A stretch of 64,000 nt of DNA from Symsagittifera roscoffensis. Taxonomy: Eukaryota > Xenacoelomorpha > Acoela > Convolutidae. Positions 1 to 11,854 of the stretch are shown one piece after another; within the stretch, counting starts at the first letter, position 1, and each line of letters starts with the position of its first letter. The position numbers were made by a program, and so were the translations under genes. Below the pieces are notes generated by a model. It searched no databases, was not told where the DNA came from, and was given only the letters and a program-made list of their open reading frames with translations. Where the stretch lies: the NCBI RefSeq assembly GCF_963678635.1, contig NC_087066.1, forward strand, positions 10,692,723 to 10,756,722. The letters run 5' to 3'.

Positions 1-5
1 ACAAG

Positions 6-2391
6 GTGACATTGTGGAAGACGAGAAGGACGAAGGTGGATTCCGAACTCTCGATGAAAGCTGTCAACTCTGCGAAGAGAAAACGCGTCGAGGAAGCTAG
101 GGCTTTGGGACAGGGTGATGATCGATTACCTGACAGAGACAGGATTTTGACTGATGAAGCGATGGTGCCACTCATTCTCATGGCAGGGATGAAGAAAACT
201 GGTTACAAAACCAGGAAGAGTGACCGCAATCTGACTGGAGAAACATTAGAAGTGGAAATACTCAGCCAATGTGGAGAGAGTACTATGAAAGACTTTAAAT
301 GAACCACGGAAATGGAAGTGTTGTCGGACAGGTAGTCCCAGTCGAATATAACAGACTGACAGTGTCGGAGACTGTATCAATAGATGAACCCGGCAGTGGA
401 TACATGGAGATGTTGGAGTACAGAAATTCGGCCGGAAGACAAAAGTGCAATGGAAGGTTATTTGGAAATGATGATGCAAGGCACCACCCTGAAGCAGAAA
501 GCATACGGGACTCTGGTATCGTCTGAGATGCATGCAAAAACGATAGAGCAGTTGGTGAGCTTTCCATGGAGAGCGGTAGTGTTACGATTGTTCGAAGAAG
601 AAATGAGAACCACGCTGAAGATACACGCTCTGATAGCAGTACCTTATGTGAGAACTGAGTTACAACTGAGGTTCGCCTGGTGCGTGATCGGACTGACTCA
701 TGGGGAATATGATTCAGAAGAAAGGAAAAGATCAAAGGAAGAAAAGGTATTCTTAATGACGAGCATGAGAGATCTGATAACCCAAGAGGAAGCAGCAATA
801 GCGTGCGCGAAGCGGAGAGACGCTCTCTGTTTCATTCGGTTCATGATACAACAAATTTCAGTGCCAGCATTGAGCACTTGTGTCAAGATGTTAAGGGAAG
901 GCGATGAATGAGCGAAAGCCTTGCTCTTGCTAGCACTGCTGGATATGCATCAAAGCAAACCAATGCGAGTGAACATGAAAGAAATCGTGGAACTAGAACG
1001 CATGAGGAAAATAGACTAAATAGCCATGGAGGAACCGAGGTGAATCTAGTGACTGCACTAGGATTCTACAGCATGTTTGGTTCTTTAGAGTCACTATTGA
1101 ATCTAGAACAAAAGCATGAGATGGTCACGGCCATAAGTGTAGAAGTGTTCACAGGAGTTTTTCAGACTGAGCAAAAACACATAGGAAGTTGGAGGGAAGC
1201 GATCGAGGCGGAAATGAACATCCGACAAAGTGAGACATATCGCAGACCATCGGGAGCGCGATATTTGGTGGGATCGACATTAGCTCCAATGTGCAAGAGC
1301 AGATACCCGGTGCATTTCGTAGCTGTGGATGTGAAAAGTACGAGAACGATCGTGGATCAAGCCATCTCGGTGCCAAAATGTGTAAGACTAGCGAGAATAT
1401 CAGAAAAGTCTTACGAGCTACTGTGCAAAATGTTCTCAGCAGTTCCGGAGAGAACCAAAGAGGAGTTAGAGTCGACAGTGGGAAGGAAGTTCATGGGATA
1501 CGCCAGTGGGATTTTCAGTGACTTTGAAAGACAGAAGTAGAAAGGATCAACAGTCACGGATTACAATGCAGTAGATGAGAATGATGAAGTCCACCGAGTG
1601 ATGATGGAAGTGGAACCACTACTGGAAGCTTCGAGAAAGCGTAATTGGAGGAGCATCATGTCAACACATGATGAGTTTCCCTGCCATTGCTTGTTGCAAA
1701 CATGGTGGTAACCCGGGCGTAGTAATCCAGTCTTGATCTGGGACTGTAGAGAGCTGCTCTCCATGGGTTTACCAGACTCATCACGGCCCATAACGATAGT
1801 GATAGTGGGAGTTATGATGGCGATACGATGACTGGAAGCTCATGTGAAAGAGAACAATAGACAGGAGGCGCCAACGAGAGAACAATTGCAGATCTTTTTG
1901 AGACAATGTGCAAAATCTTGAACATTCCGATGGAAGTGAAAAAGATATGGGCCAGAAGACGCCTGATGCCATGGTTTAGAGCCAACATGACTGCATGGTT
2001 GTACGAATATGCTAAGAAGCATATGTCGAAGCACAGCAGAGTGTACACTGCGTATCAACTGGACATTGGAGCAGGAGCTTTTGTAACTGATCGGAATGCA
2101 GTCACCACCGCAGTAAAGAGAACTTCCAGGACGAGTGAATGTAATGGAAGGGAGAAAGAAGAGATGTTGAAGGAAGATTTGGAGAGAAACGTGACATTGT
2201 GCCTCCACAACAGCTTCTGCCGAAACAAAGAATCTCACGTTGATCCCCTACCTTGTTGTAAACAAAGAGTAGAAGAGCAGAAGTGTTGGAGGACTACTTC
2301 CAACAGCGTGAGAACAGCCACCGACGTGTTGCGAGACACAAAAACTGGAAGTGCAGAGTCAATGTCGCAGGAGGAAGAGATGGAACATTGA
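6..2391 (+). pseudogene. Unrecognised protein 'family U', copy 1 (broken)
   Basis: Long coding-like stretch in shifting frames. One frame is open from about 6 to 302 and again from 384 to 911. A single TGA at 909-911 is followed in the same frame by a clear continuation (reading ALLLLALLDMHQS) to about 1015. Coding then moves to another frame, which carries VNLVTALGFYSMF and SLESLLNLEQKHEMVTA up to 1540, and further frames run to 2391. The composition is rich in E, K, R and M with few low-complexity runs, and the opposite strand looks less protein-like. A stretch at about 1042-1340 matches a second copy at 47.94-48.24 kb at protein level, so the reading is real coding history. I do not recognise the family: there are no zinc knuckle, retropepsin, reverse transcriptase or integrase motifs. 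It could be a transposon-encoded or virus-derived protein. Several stops and frameshifts make it a likely pseudogene. It begins at or before the window edge. Confidence 0.5.
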
Positions 2392-2394
2392 CAA

Positions 2395-2532
2395 ATGGCC
2401 GAAGAACAAGATGCAAAAAGAAAGCAATTAGAAGAATTTAGAAGTTTTAGAATTTCTAAACGACGAAAAAAGAAGAAACCAAGAAGTGACGAAAAAAAGG
2501 GAAGTCAAAACTCAGAATTGTTTTGTATGTGA
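2395..2532 (+). CDS. Small basic ORF, possible tail of family U
   Basis: A 45-residue frame starting with ATG four bases after the preceding stop. It reads MAEEQDAKRKQLEEF, then a K/R-rich run (residues about 19-38). It resembles a charged coiled-coil or nuclear-localisation tail. A similar charged tail (QEAKMMMLSNHAMRQQELKEL) lies near 48.7 kb behind family U copy 2. This suggests it is the carboxy end of the same protein, now separated by a stop. Its TGA stop falls exactly inside the GTGA duplicated at the LTR element junction, so that element inserted at the very end of this frame. Confidence 0.3.
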   Translation: MAEEQDAKRKQLEEFRSFRISKRRKKKKPRSDEKKGSQNSELFCM

Positions 2533-3421
2533 TTTACTAAGCGTTCATTGCTGGTTGAATGCTTAGTAATTTTATCCTAAGTTATAAGTCTCATCTTAGA
2601 TCATCAAATTGTCTTGACAAAAGTTAGAGTAGAAAAAATAGTTAGAAAAGGTATGAATTAATTAGTTGGTTAAATACAAAGCACTGGGTTATTAGATTAT
2701 ATAAACGAATTGAACAGCTTAAAGAAATATACCTATGAGGAGAGGTTGAGTTAATCTTATTTGGTTCATCAATATTTTATCTTCTTACTAAGGTCGATGG
2801 CTGATTAGTATTCTTGGGTCGCCCTTTGATGTGTCCTTTTCGGCACTTCTGGTTTGGTCGTCAGTATCGTCTTGCCGTAGTCCTTTTGGTACTTGTAGTC
2901 CAGACTTCCTCAGGTGTGGGTATCTCGAGTATCTCGATTTGTAATTTTATTGAACTTTAAATTAGAATTTATTCTCTATTTTATTTGTGAAAAAGGCTAG
3001 TTCAATTTTATTGTAGAGGCAGAAAAGAAAAATTATTTATTTTGAAAAGATCTGACTGAAGAGATCTGACTTGCTGCTTCTTCAGCAAAATGAAACACTT
3101 AAGATTTCAGGCCAGTCCTTTTGCTCGCAAGCATAAACCGGCGGCTGATTTTGTTTCAAGTTAAAGTTAAAAGGGACGTGTTAATAACTGCCACCCTTTT
3201 AAAATAGTGAGCATGAAAAAATGAGAAAAATTGGACAAGTGTTTAAAAAGTAGTGGAATTCCAAAACAAGATTTTATAGTCCTAATAAGAGTAATTCAGT
3301 CAATATCTGATTTAGTGAAAAGAGGCTTTAATTTAAATGGCACGCTTCAATTTAGAATTGGGTCGTTAAATAAACACTTGAGACAAGGGTCTTTTGTCTG
3401 TGTAGTATTTTCAATACTACA
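2533..3421 (-). repeat. 3' LTR (left, minus orientation)
   Basis: Matches 17294-18392 in the same orientation almost throughout, for example the shared stretches starting TTTACTAAGCGTTCATTG and ending AGTATTTTCAATACTACA (plus strand). Compared with the right copy it lacks about 263 bp (17912-18174 on the right) and has about 53 bp of its own near 3206-3260. It is flanked on the left by GTGA (2529-2532) and on the right by a polypurine tract. Confidence 0.8.
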
Positions 3422-3422
3422 A

Positions 3423-3434
3423 CTCACCCTTTTT
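3423..3434 (-). other. Polypurine tract of the LTR element
   Basis: The minus strand reads AAAAAGGGTGAG immediately before the LTR start TGTAG, the expected site for plus-strand DNA priming in LTR retrotransposons. One base separates the tract from the LTR. Confidence 0.6.
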
Positions 3435-3818
3435 AAAAAAAAAGTTAAGCTGTTTGATTCTTACAGTTACCATGGTGAAAATTTAAACACTTTAATGATT
3501 AAATACTATAGTACTAACATTTGAAAAGAACATCAAATGAAAAAGTTATGTAGATAGGTTAGGTTAATGGACTCAAATTTATATAAGGTTTTTGTTCTCA
3601 ATAGCTCTAAATTTCGTCTAGAGCTTCCTTCCAGCTTCTAGCTCCACATTGTAGGATATGAGGATTGCTATCTTCCTCTGTGTTTTTGTTGCAACTTGAC
3701 GATTTTCTGTTTTTATTATTTTGTTTGTGATTCGCAGTCTGCTCATCCCGTCCGTAAGCTCGTTAATTTCGTCTTGTTCCTGTTTGGGTTTTTATGGTTC
3801 GGGAAGGCAGTTATTCCC

Positions 3819-4281
3819 TCAAACGGGATGGTGACTTGCGTTCCCCCTGCCTTCAGGATGTAGCTTCTTGAATTTCCAGAATCTGGTTTCGTCTTTTATC
3901 ACCACTTCTTGTTGGGTTATGAACTCGACCGGCATCATCGCCTTTTCCATTGTCGTCGAGTTGACGACTTCAATAAACGATGGCAGTTTCCATCTATTGT
4001 AATTTTGTTTTATTGAATACTTCAAACTCGTTATAAATTTTGGGTTTTCAGTATCCAATTTGGCTTCTCTGCTCTTCTGCAGTTCCATTCTTTGATTCAA
4101 ACTGGGGGAAATTCCGAGGGTTGTAATTTAACCCGTCGTCAATTGACAAGGATTGTACAACTACAGATTTTCGTTGCTTCTTTCTGAGAGGCAATTTTCT
4201 TCTAAACTCCTCGGGTGCCGGGTCAAAATTTCGGCAGTTCCAATTCAAAATTGGTTCATATTCCGTTTTGCTAAACATCAA
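3819..4281 (-). pseudogene. Unrecognised ORFs near the 3' end of the LTR element
   Basis: Two overlapping minus-strand frames of 77 residues (4281 down to 4048) and 93 residues (4100 down to 3819). The first starts MMFSKTEYEPILNWNCRNFD and has a basic patch (RRKLPLRKKQRK). The second is charged and has no clear motif. The position, between the protease and the 3' LTR, is where pol or an accessory gene would sit, but I see no polymerase or integrase signature. They may be one frameshifted gene. The rest of 3435-4464 shows nothing else. Confidence 0.3.
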
Positions 4282-4687
4282 TATAAAATAAAAAAATATT
4301 CAAAATCCCGAATTACATTTGGATACTAAGGCTAATTATCAAATATTTGAACAATGAAGGGCATTTAAAAAAGTGTAAAATTGTATATATATAAAAGGTG
4401 GAAATATAATTTTGTGGTTTCACTTAAATCCACCACGGAAAACAAATGAAGAGAGACGATCATGGTTTTTATTAACCACAGGAACAAAGCATTATACGAC
4501 ACTGAGTTAAGCTCAGATATTAAACTTATGTAGTTAAAGCAAAAATGGAAATTTGGGCATTAATTAACCCCTAATTTTAAATGTATGTCCACCTGGTTGT
4601 CATAACCAGCAATTTTTGTTTCAATGTTTGATAAGTATTCGAAAAAAATTGAATAAGAATCAAATCAAAATGAAATATCGAAGAAAA

Positions 4688-7600
4688 GGAAAATTAAAAA
4701 GACAAATTGCAAAGTGTATAATATTCAACAAGGTAAGTGAATTAGTTTCTCTTCGGTTTTATCCCCTGCACAATCCATGTTCAATTTGTTGAAACATGAG
4801 AGATAATTTTTCCCTTTTTGATGAATTTCTTCTAGTTTGCATTTGTAACTTGAAAACTGTAAGGCTTAATAATTTATGTCATCGGTCCCTACTTGGGCCC
4901 TAAGAGGAATCCGATGGTGCAAATTAACTTCGCAGAATGAGTTTGTTACAATTTTACATTGGCTAGTTCTTTCATCAAAGGTTTCACTCTAATAATTCTC
5001 GTTATTGTACGTAGGGTAATTTGACATTGCCTTAAGTGTAATACTGAATTTTCAGTTAATTAAACCAACTGAAAATGAAATTATCGTAGACTCGTAAAAC
5101 TGTAATATTTTAAACTCCTGGCCTTTTGCAATTTTTTTGCAAATATGTTGAAGTCGAAAAACTTTTTTTGTCTGAGCCATTGGGTTCCGATCCCTCACTC
5201 AGTATATGATACTGAGGGTGGTCCAACATATTAGCGTACTTTTTTCGATCTCAGTTAAGAATTAAATCCGTGTTCATGCATTTTGGCATATCCTTTTTGG
5301 GTGTCATACAGAACCGCTATTCATTGTAGTATAATTTTAGGATAAAACTCGTAATCTTACTTCTTTGTAAGATTAAATTAGATATACTGCTCAGTATACA
5401 AAACGTTGGGTAAATTTCAAAAACTTAAAGCGTTATAAAAGCTTTGATGAAAACTTCACATTTATAATTATTTTAAAGCAGGAAGAAATGGTTTTATATT
5501 GTTTCTATGTTTTCAAACGTTTGGCCTATTACACCTTTGTTTATATCTACTTTTGATTGTCTGGAGTTTTTTAGTACGATAGGCATTGACTTAATTTCAT
5601 TCCTTCAATGAGTGCTTTTTGCATTAATACCTTTTTGTTCTAAGGACTTATCAATTCTAAACGATGTTCCTACTTTAAAAATTATGCCTGCTGGAGAAAT
5701 TGAAATTACGCGGGATGATTTTGGTGCAATAGTATTATTTTAATCAAGAAGTACACTTTGATAAAAGCTTAGATATGGATAACTTTTGCTTCTTATATGA
5801 CTGATAGCAACTGTTATATCTGGGTGTTTTTTTAATTCTAAGTTTAAATTTGGAAATTTTATTGATTTAATGTTGTGAGAAATGAAATTCATTCCTAAAA
5901 TATTTAGATCGCATCCGTTCTCGGCTGAAATCCATGCTTTGATTTTTACCGGATTATCAGTGTTTGTACTAAAAGTAGAGTCAAAATTAGTATAACCTAA
6001 AAGTTTAAGTTTTTCTCGACTAACAGCAACTGTGTTTGATCTAGATTTATTCAGCTGTAGAGGCTGTATTTTACAATATTGTTCATAACTGTCAAAATTA
6101 ATAAGCGAACATGTTGCTCCAGTGTCTAGTAGAAACTGGGTTTCCAGACCGTTATTTTTATTTTTCTCTCAGACAGGATGTTGGTATAAGTTAATATATA
6201 ATTGTATTTTTGGTTCAGACGGAGATTGATCTAGTTTAAATTAACAAGTTCACACTCATTATCGGTATAGTCTCCTGAAATGTCATCATCACTAAAGTTG
6301 TGGATCTGGTAAGGTGAATGATAATCGTTATTTTTGTTGAAGGGTTTTTTACTGTTCGACCTGTCACGCAATTGAGAACTTTCCTTGAAGTTTGACGAAT
6401 GCCTGAATTCTTGTTGGGATTTTTGTCATTGAAATTGTTGTCTACTCTTGACCTACTCTTGCTATAGTTATGGTAACTTCTGTTTGAGTTCTCTCTTAAT
6501 TGAAGCGAGTCATAATTTTGCTCCTGTTGATCGTTATATTTAAAGCAATGCCTCATCGTATGGCCTGACAGGAAAATTAAAAAGACAAATTGCAAAGTGT
6601 ATAATATTCAACAAGGTAAGTGAATTAGTTTCTCTTCGGTTTTATCCCCTGCACAATCCATGTTCAATTTGTTGAAACATGAGAGATAATTTTTCCCTTT
6701 TTGATGAATTTCTTCTAGTTTGCATTTGTAACTTGAAAACTGTAAGGCTTAATAATTTATGTCATCGGTCCCTACTTGGGCCCTAAGAGGAATCCGATGG
6801 TGCAAATTAACTTCGCAGAATGAGTTTGTTACAATTTTACATTGGCTAGTTCTTTCATCAAAGGTTTCACTCTAATAATTCTCGTTATTGTACGTAGGGT
6901 AATTTGACATTGCCTTAAGTGTAATACTGAATTTTCAGTTAATTAAACCAACTGAAAATGAAATTATCATAGACTCGTACAACTGTAATATTTTAAACTC
7001 CTGGCATTTTGCAATTTTTTTGCAAATATGTTGAAGTCGAAAAACTTTTTTTGTCTAAGCCATTGGGTTCCGATCCCTCACTCAGTATATGATACTGAGG
7101 GTGGTCCAACATATTAGCGTACTTTTTTCGATCTCAGTTAAGAATTAAATCCGTGTTCATGCATTTTGGCATATCCTTTTTGGGTGTCATACAGAACCGC
7201 TATTCATTGTAGTATAATTTTAGGATAATACTCGTAATCTTATTTCTTTGTAAGATTAAATTAGATATACTGCTAAGTATACAAAACGTTGGGTAAATTT
7301 CACAAACTTAAAGCGTTATAAAAGCTTTGATGAAAACTTCACATTTATAATTATTTTAAAGCAGGAAGAAATGGTTTTATATTGTTTCTATGTTTTCAAA
7401 CGTTTGACCTATAACACCTTTGTTTATATCTACTTTTGATTGTCTGGAGTTTTTTAGTACGATAGGCATTGACTTAATTTCATTCCTTCAATGAGTGCTT
7501 TTTGCATTAATACTTTTTTGTTCTAAGGACTTATCATTTCTAAACGATGTTCCTACTTTAAAAATTATGCCTGCTGGAGAAATTGAAATTACGCGGGATG

Positions 7601-8454
7601 ATTTTGGTGCAATAGTATTATTTTAATCAAGAAGTACACTTTGATAAAAGCTTAGATATGGATAACTTTTGCTTCTTATAATACTGATAGGAACTGTTAT
7701 ATCTGGGTGTTTTTTTAATTCTAAGTTTAAATTTGGAAATTTTATTGATTTAATGTTGTGAGAAATGAAATTCATTCCTAAAATATTTAGATCGCATCCG
7801 TTCTCGGCTGAAATCCATGCTTTGATTTTTACCGGATTATCAGTGTTTGTACTAAAAGTAGAGTCAAAATTAGTATAACCTAAAAGTTTAAGTTTTTCTC
7901 GACTAACAGCAACTGTGTTTGATCTAGATTTATTCAGCTGTAGAGGCTGTATTTTACAATATTGTTCATAACTGTCAAAATTAATAAGCGAACATGTTGC
8001 TCCAGTGTCTAGTAGAAACTGGGTTTCCAGACCGTTATTTTTTATTTTTGTCTCACACAAGATGTTGGTATAAGTTGATATATAATTGTATTTTTGGTTC
8101 AGACGGAGATTGATCTAGTTTAAATTAACAAGTTCACACTCATTATCGGTATAGTCTCCTGAAATGTCATCATCACTAAAGTTGTGGATCTGGTAAGGTG
8201 AATGATAATCGTTATTTTTGTTGAAGGGTTTTTTACTGTTCGACCTGTCACGCAATTGAGAACTTTCCTAGAAGTTTGACGAATGCCTGAAGTCTTGTTG
8301 GGATTTATTTCATTGAAATTGTTGTCTACTCTTGACCTACTCTTGCTATAGTTATGGTAACTTCTGTTTGAGTTCTCTCTTAATTGAAGCGAGTCATAAT
8401 TTTGCTCCTGTTGATCGTTATATTTAAAGCAATGTCTTATCGTATGGCCTGACA
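4688..8454. repeat. 1.88-kb tandem duplication inside unit 1
   Basis: The copy at 4688-6570 is followed directly by a copy at 6571-8454. The junction reads TGGCCTGACA then GGAAAATTAAAAAGAC. Only scattered single-base differences are seen (for example ATTATCGTAG versus ATTATCATAG near 5085 and 6968), so it is young or recently homogenised. The duplicated segment covers the carboxy half of Gag from within the zinc knuckle, the protease and the following noncoding part. Confidence 0.9.
5497..6570 (-). pseudogene. Gag C-terminus plus retropepsin, copy 1
   Basis: Minus strand. It starts within the zinc knuckle (SGHTMRHCFK; the first two cysteines lie beyond the duplication breakpoint), then a polar Q/N/S/R-rich Gag tail. 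A shift of frame follows near 6430, then an acidic stretch ending ECELVNLN, a UAG, and in the same frame the linker to the protease. The protease shows LLDTGATCSLI with the catalytic DTG and an ILGMNF motif. Behind it SSRVISISPAGIIFK and MPIVLKNSRQSKVDINKG resemble the segment that follows protease in Ty3/Gypsy polyproteins. This copy has AAG where copies 2 and 3 carry a TAG in the Gag tail (near 6386), but lacks one base in the A-rich run just before the protease (about 6160-6170). Confidence 0.7.
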
Positions 8455-9216
8455 TGCAACACCAGTTGCAAAACATTGGGTTGTTTTGTTTGTTTCTATG
8501 CTCATGTAGATTCTAAGCTGCGTTTAATTTATGATCCTTCATTAGTCCTGTTAACTCTTTAAGTTGATCCTTTATTCCCTCTATTTCCAATTTATTATCT
8601 ATGCTACTGGATGCTGTTCCGATAAACTCACTGCTTATTGCAAAACTTTAGTTTTTTGTAGCAATATGATCTTTTAATTGTTGCCAAGTTGCGGGTGGAT
8701 TCTCAATTAGGAATTGATGCGCTTTTTGTTTTAAGCCTGGCGGGCTTACGCCGCATACAAAAAATTCCATTTTGTTTGCTGTTCTTTGATCATCATTAAA
8801 AGTTGGATTAGGCCATCCACGGTCTACTGCGGTGCTTAATCTATGTATGTAGCTTTTAATTAACTCATCAGGTTGTCTTTTTATGTTTTCTGTCTCCTAT
8901 ACTTATCCTTGTCATCAGTGAATCTATCGATGAATTGATATCTTATCTCGATCCAAGGTAAAGGTGCTGCTAATCCCTGATACCATTGAGCGGCTGGACC
9001 TCTTAATATTGAACCAAATAAGGCTCTTTGTCTGTTATCATATGCGTCCTGTTCGTCACCTGCGTCTGCTGGTCTATTGCCTAGGGAAAATGCTATCTTT
9101 TTCTCTACTATAACAAGAAAATCTCTTGCATCTTCATTTGGATCTAAGCCGGTAAACTTTTCGAGAGCTAAATCTGGGTATGCTACTACGTTTTCCATTT
9201 TGTTTAAAGCACTCAA
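7384..9216 (-). pseudogene. Gag-protease polyprotein, copy 2 (most complete)
   Basis: Minus strand from an ATG near 9198-9216. The Gag amino part reads YPDLALEKFTGLDPNEDARDF and RALFGSILRGPAAQWYQGLA, the layout of Ty3/Gypsy capsid proteins. A 10-base deletion near 8895 relative to copy 3 breaks the frame after DDKDKYR. The knuckle CNWCCMSGHTIRHC (C-x2-C-x4-H-x4-C) is intact near 8425-8465. The Gag tail then needs a -1 step and crosses a TAG before the shared UAG. The retropepsin is open for 145 codons (8060 down to 7623), with DTG about 20 residues in and ILGMNF near residue 95. The post-protease segment continues to about 7384. Known role of the family: structural particle protein and the protease that matures it. 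Confidence 0.8.
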
Positions 9217-11248
9217 ATTTTTGTTAACAATATATAAATGTTTGGATGTGTTGTGTACTGATCAATTGTAAAGACTGAAATAATTGTATTTAAGTTACCA
9301 TGAAATTTGCTGGGTTCAATGAATACGATTTTTTATTAGATAGATCAATAGTGCTATGGGGCTGTTTGAGCTTATTTAAGATAGAAGTTAGCTCTGGGGT
9401 ATTGCTGCGGGAGAGAATGTTATTTCGTGAATATTTTTATGTGTGTGTTTGGACAAAATTGTGATTTGATCCTTTTGGATAGTCGTGATATACAAAATAA
9501 TTTTTGTGGATTTATTTTTCAACTTTAGTTTTAAATTAAATGCTGTTGTATTTACTTGATAAAAGTTGGTCATAGAGTTCTACATCATTTTTGAGTTATA
9601 AATGTTTATCTAGGTGATGACAAACAACTTAAGGAATATTTAAATTTTGTTGAGAAAAAATTTGTGATTCTAATTTAAAAAATGATTAAAATGCAAGTAG
9701 TTTTGTGCTTGGGTATATGATGATATCAAAAAGCAATCGGGATTGAAGCAATTAATCGTTCGTGCGGTATATAATTCATATTATTTGGTATTTTTATTTG
9801 CTGAAGAATTGTGTCAATTTCTGGAGTATATCGTCGAAAAAGGATGTATAATTCGTGTTTATCGTCGCTAGTGAACTAATATGATCTTTTCCAGTCTTAG
9901 TGATATACCATATGATTTTAGAGACTTTATTTCCTAATTTGAGCTTCAAATTTATTGTACTGACGTCAATTTTAAAATGTGTTGATATTAATTTTTACAG
10001 TGTTTGTTTTCTTTTTCTCTAACTAAGTTGTACTATTTGATTAGTATGCTTTAGAGCAAAGAAAACTTCCTAGGAATTATTCAATATTAACAAAGGTTAT
10101 TAATAATGAAATAAGAAAAGAAAAAAAATTTCTTCGGAAAAAAAATTTCTAAATTTTTTTTCTAAGTTTTCAAGTTTTTTGTTCGCTGAAACCTTAACTG
10201 AAACCTGAAACTTTTTGTTCAAGTGAAGTTTTATTGATACCCTCGCTATGATTAACAATACAATCTTAAGCCTTTTTAGGTCAATACTGGCTCAGAACTT
10301 AAACTTTTTAAAAATTTTTTTTTTAATTTTTCTGAAACTTTAAGCTGAAACCTGAAACTATGGTAGGTGAAGTTAAGTTTTTTTATATTGGAGTTTTCTA
10401 AAAGCTATAGTATACTTTGTTTATCTTTAAACATGCAAAAAATTTTGAGAAAAAGGAATCTTTTGATATCTTAAACCTAGTTTTTGAAATCTCAAACCTA
10501 AAACCCTTAAACTCTCTCAAACTCGATGCATGAAAATAAAAGGTTGGTTTTTGATAGCTGGTCTAGTGTAATTTAGAATTATGAACAGGTTTGTACTTCA
10601 AAATCACAAACTTGTTTGCGGAAACCTAAGTTGTTGAGGCTGAAACTATGATTTCTAGAACTGAAACTATGGTTTGACCACTTGGTTTTGAAAAGTTGGG
10701 ATTGAAAATTTAAGTTGGTATCTCTATTATTTTTCTATTCCAGAATTAAATTTGGCAAAAAGATGAGACGACAATTTTAATTTTCTGAAACTGTAAATTT
10801 GAGGGCTCAAACTAACACCTTCTAGAAGTTTCTTGAGTTTAAAAATTGGTTAGTGCATTAAGGATTCCTATTATCTTTCAATATTTTACAAATATTTCAC
10901 TTGGGAAGCAAGATTTTTGTGTCTGAAACCAAAAACACCAATTCTGAAACGAACGTTTCAGCCTTAGGAACCACATTTTAAATCTGGTTTGGTGGGTTTT
11001 AACACCGTTAACTTTCTCTAGAAAGTCAAAATTCGACGTTCGGAGCTCAATTTTGAGAACAAAAACTCAATTTGTGTTCTGAAACTTGAAACTAACAAAA
11101 ACTCACCATTGAAGACCAGGTTTTTGACTTATGGTATCCAAGTTTGGGTTTCACTACCTCAAATTTTGCTGTTTTACCCGAACCCGTTTACAGAAACTTA
11201 AAATTGTGACCGGAAACTAAACCTATTTTAACTGAAATGTTTGACCCT
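9217..11248. repeat. Leader/5' region of repeat unit 1, TGAAAC-rich
   Basis: No ORF of note. From about 10190 the plus strand contains many dispersed copies of CTGAAAC or CCTGAAAC, often paired with ACTATGG or TTTAAG, in an A/T-rich background. The same region follows Gag in unit 2 (14150-16217). In element orientation it lies upstream of Gag, so it would be untranslated leader. Confidence 0.6.
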
Positions 11249-11854
11249 ATTATTTAAACGTTAGACAGTTTTTATTAACCACAGGAACAAATTATTATAC
11301 GACACTGAGTTAAGCTCAGATATTAAACTTATGTAGTTAAAGCAAAAATGGAAATTTGGGCATTAATTTACCCCTAATCTTAAATGTATGTCCACCTGGT
11401 TGTCATAACCAGCAATTTTAGTTTCAATGTTTGATAAGTATTAGAAAAATTTGAATGAGAATCAAATCAAAATGAAATATCGAAGAAAAGGAAAATTAAA
11501 AAGACAAATTGCAAACTGTATAATGTTCAAAAAGGTAAGTGAATTAGTTTCTCTTCGGTTTTATCCCCTGCACCAATCCATGTTCAGTTTAAGTAAAAAA
11601 ACGTTCATCTGATTTTAGGGATATAAAATTTTATGTAAATATTCATAACAAGGATGCCGTTCAATTAACAAAGTGTTGCTTCGGAATTTTGTTTTATTTA
11701 GGGGTTTAAATGCCTGCGTGTTGTGGATTTTAAAATACCGAATAGATATTTTGGCCAAATTGTGAGGAGCGAATCATAAGAGTCTCAAAGGATGAATACA
11801 GCCACCAACAACCATTTGCGCTGGTTAAAAGAAATTGGTACCATGGGTATTGAA

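Larger units (their letters stand above)
4465..11248 (-). repeat. First internal repeat unit of the LTR element (with its own internal duplication)
   Basis: From the shared start TTTTTATTAACCACAGGAAC to the shared end GAAATGTTTGACCCTAT. The same ~5-kb succession (3' segment, protease, Gag, leader) recurs at 11268-16217. This first unit is longer because 1,883 bp of it are tandemly duplicated (4688-6570 and 6571-8454). Confidence 0.8.

Noticed and set aside
295-798. 167-codon minus-strand frame opposite family U
   Set aside because: Leu/Ser/Pro/Phe-rich composition typical of the complement of coding; the plus strand has a homologue at 48 kb.
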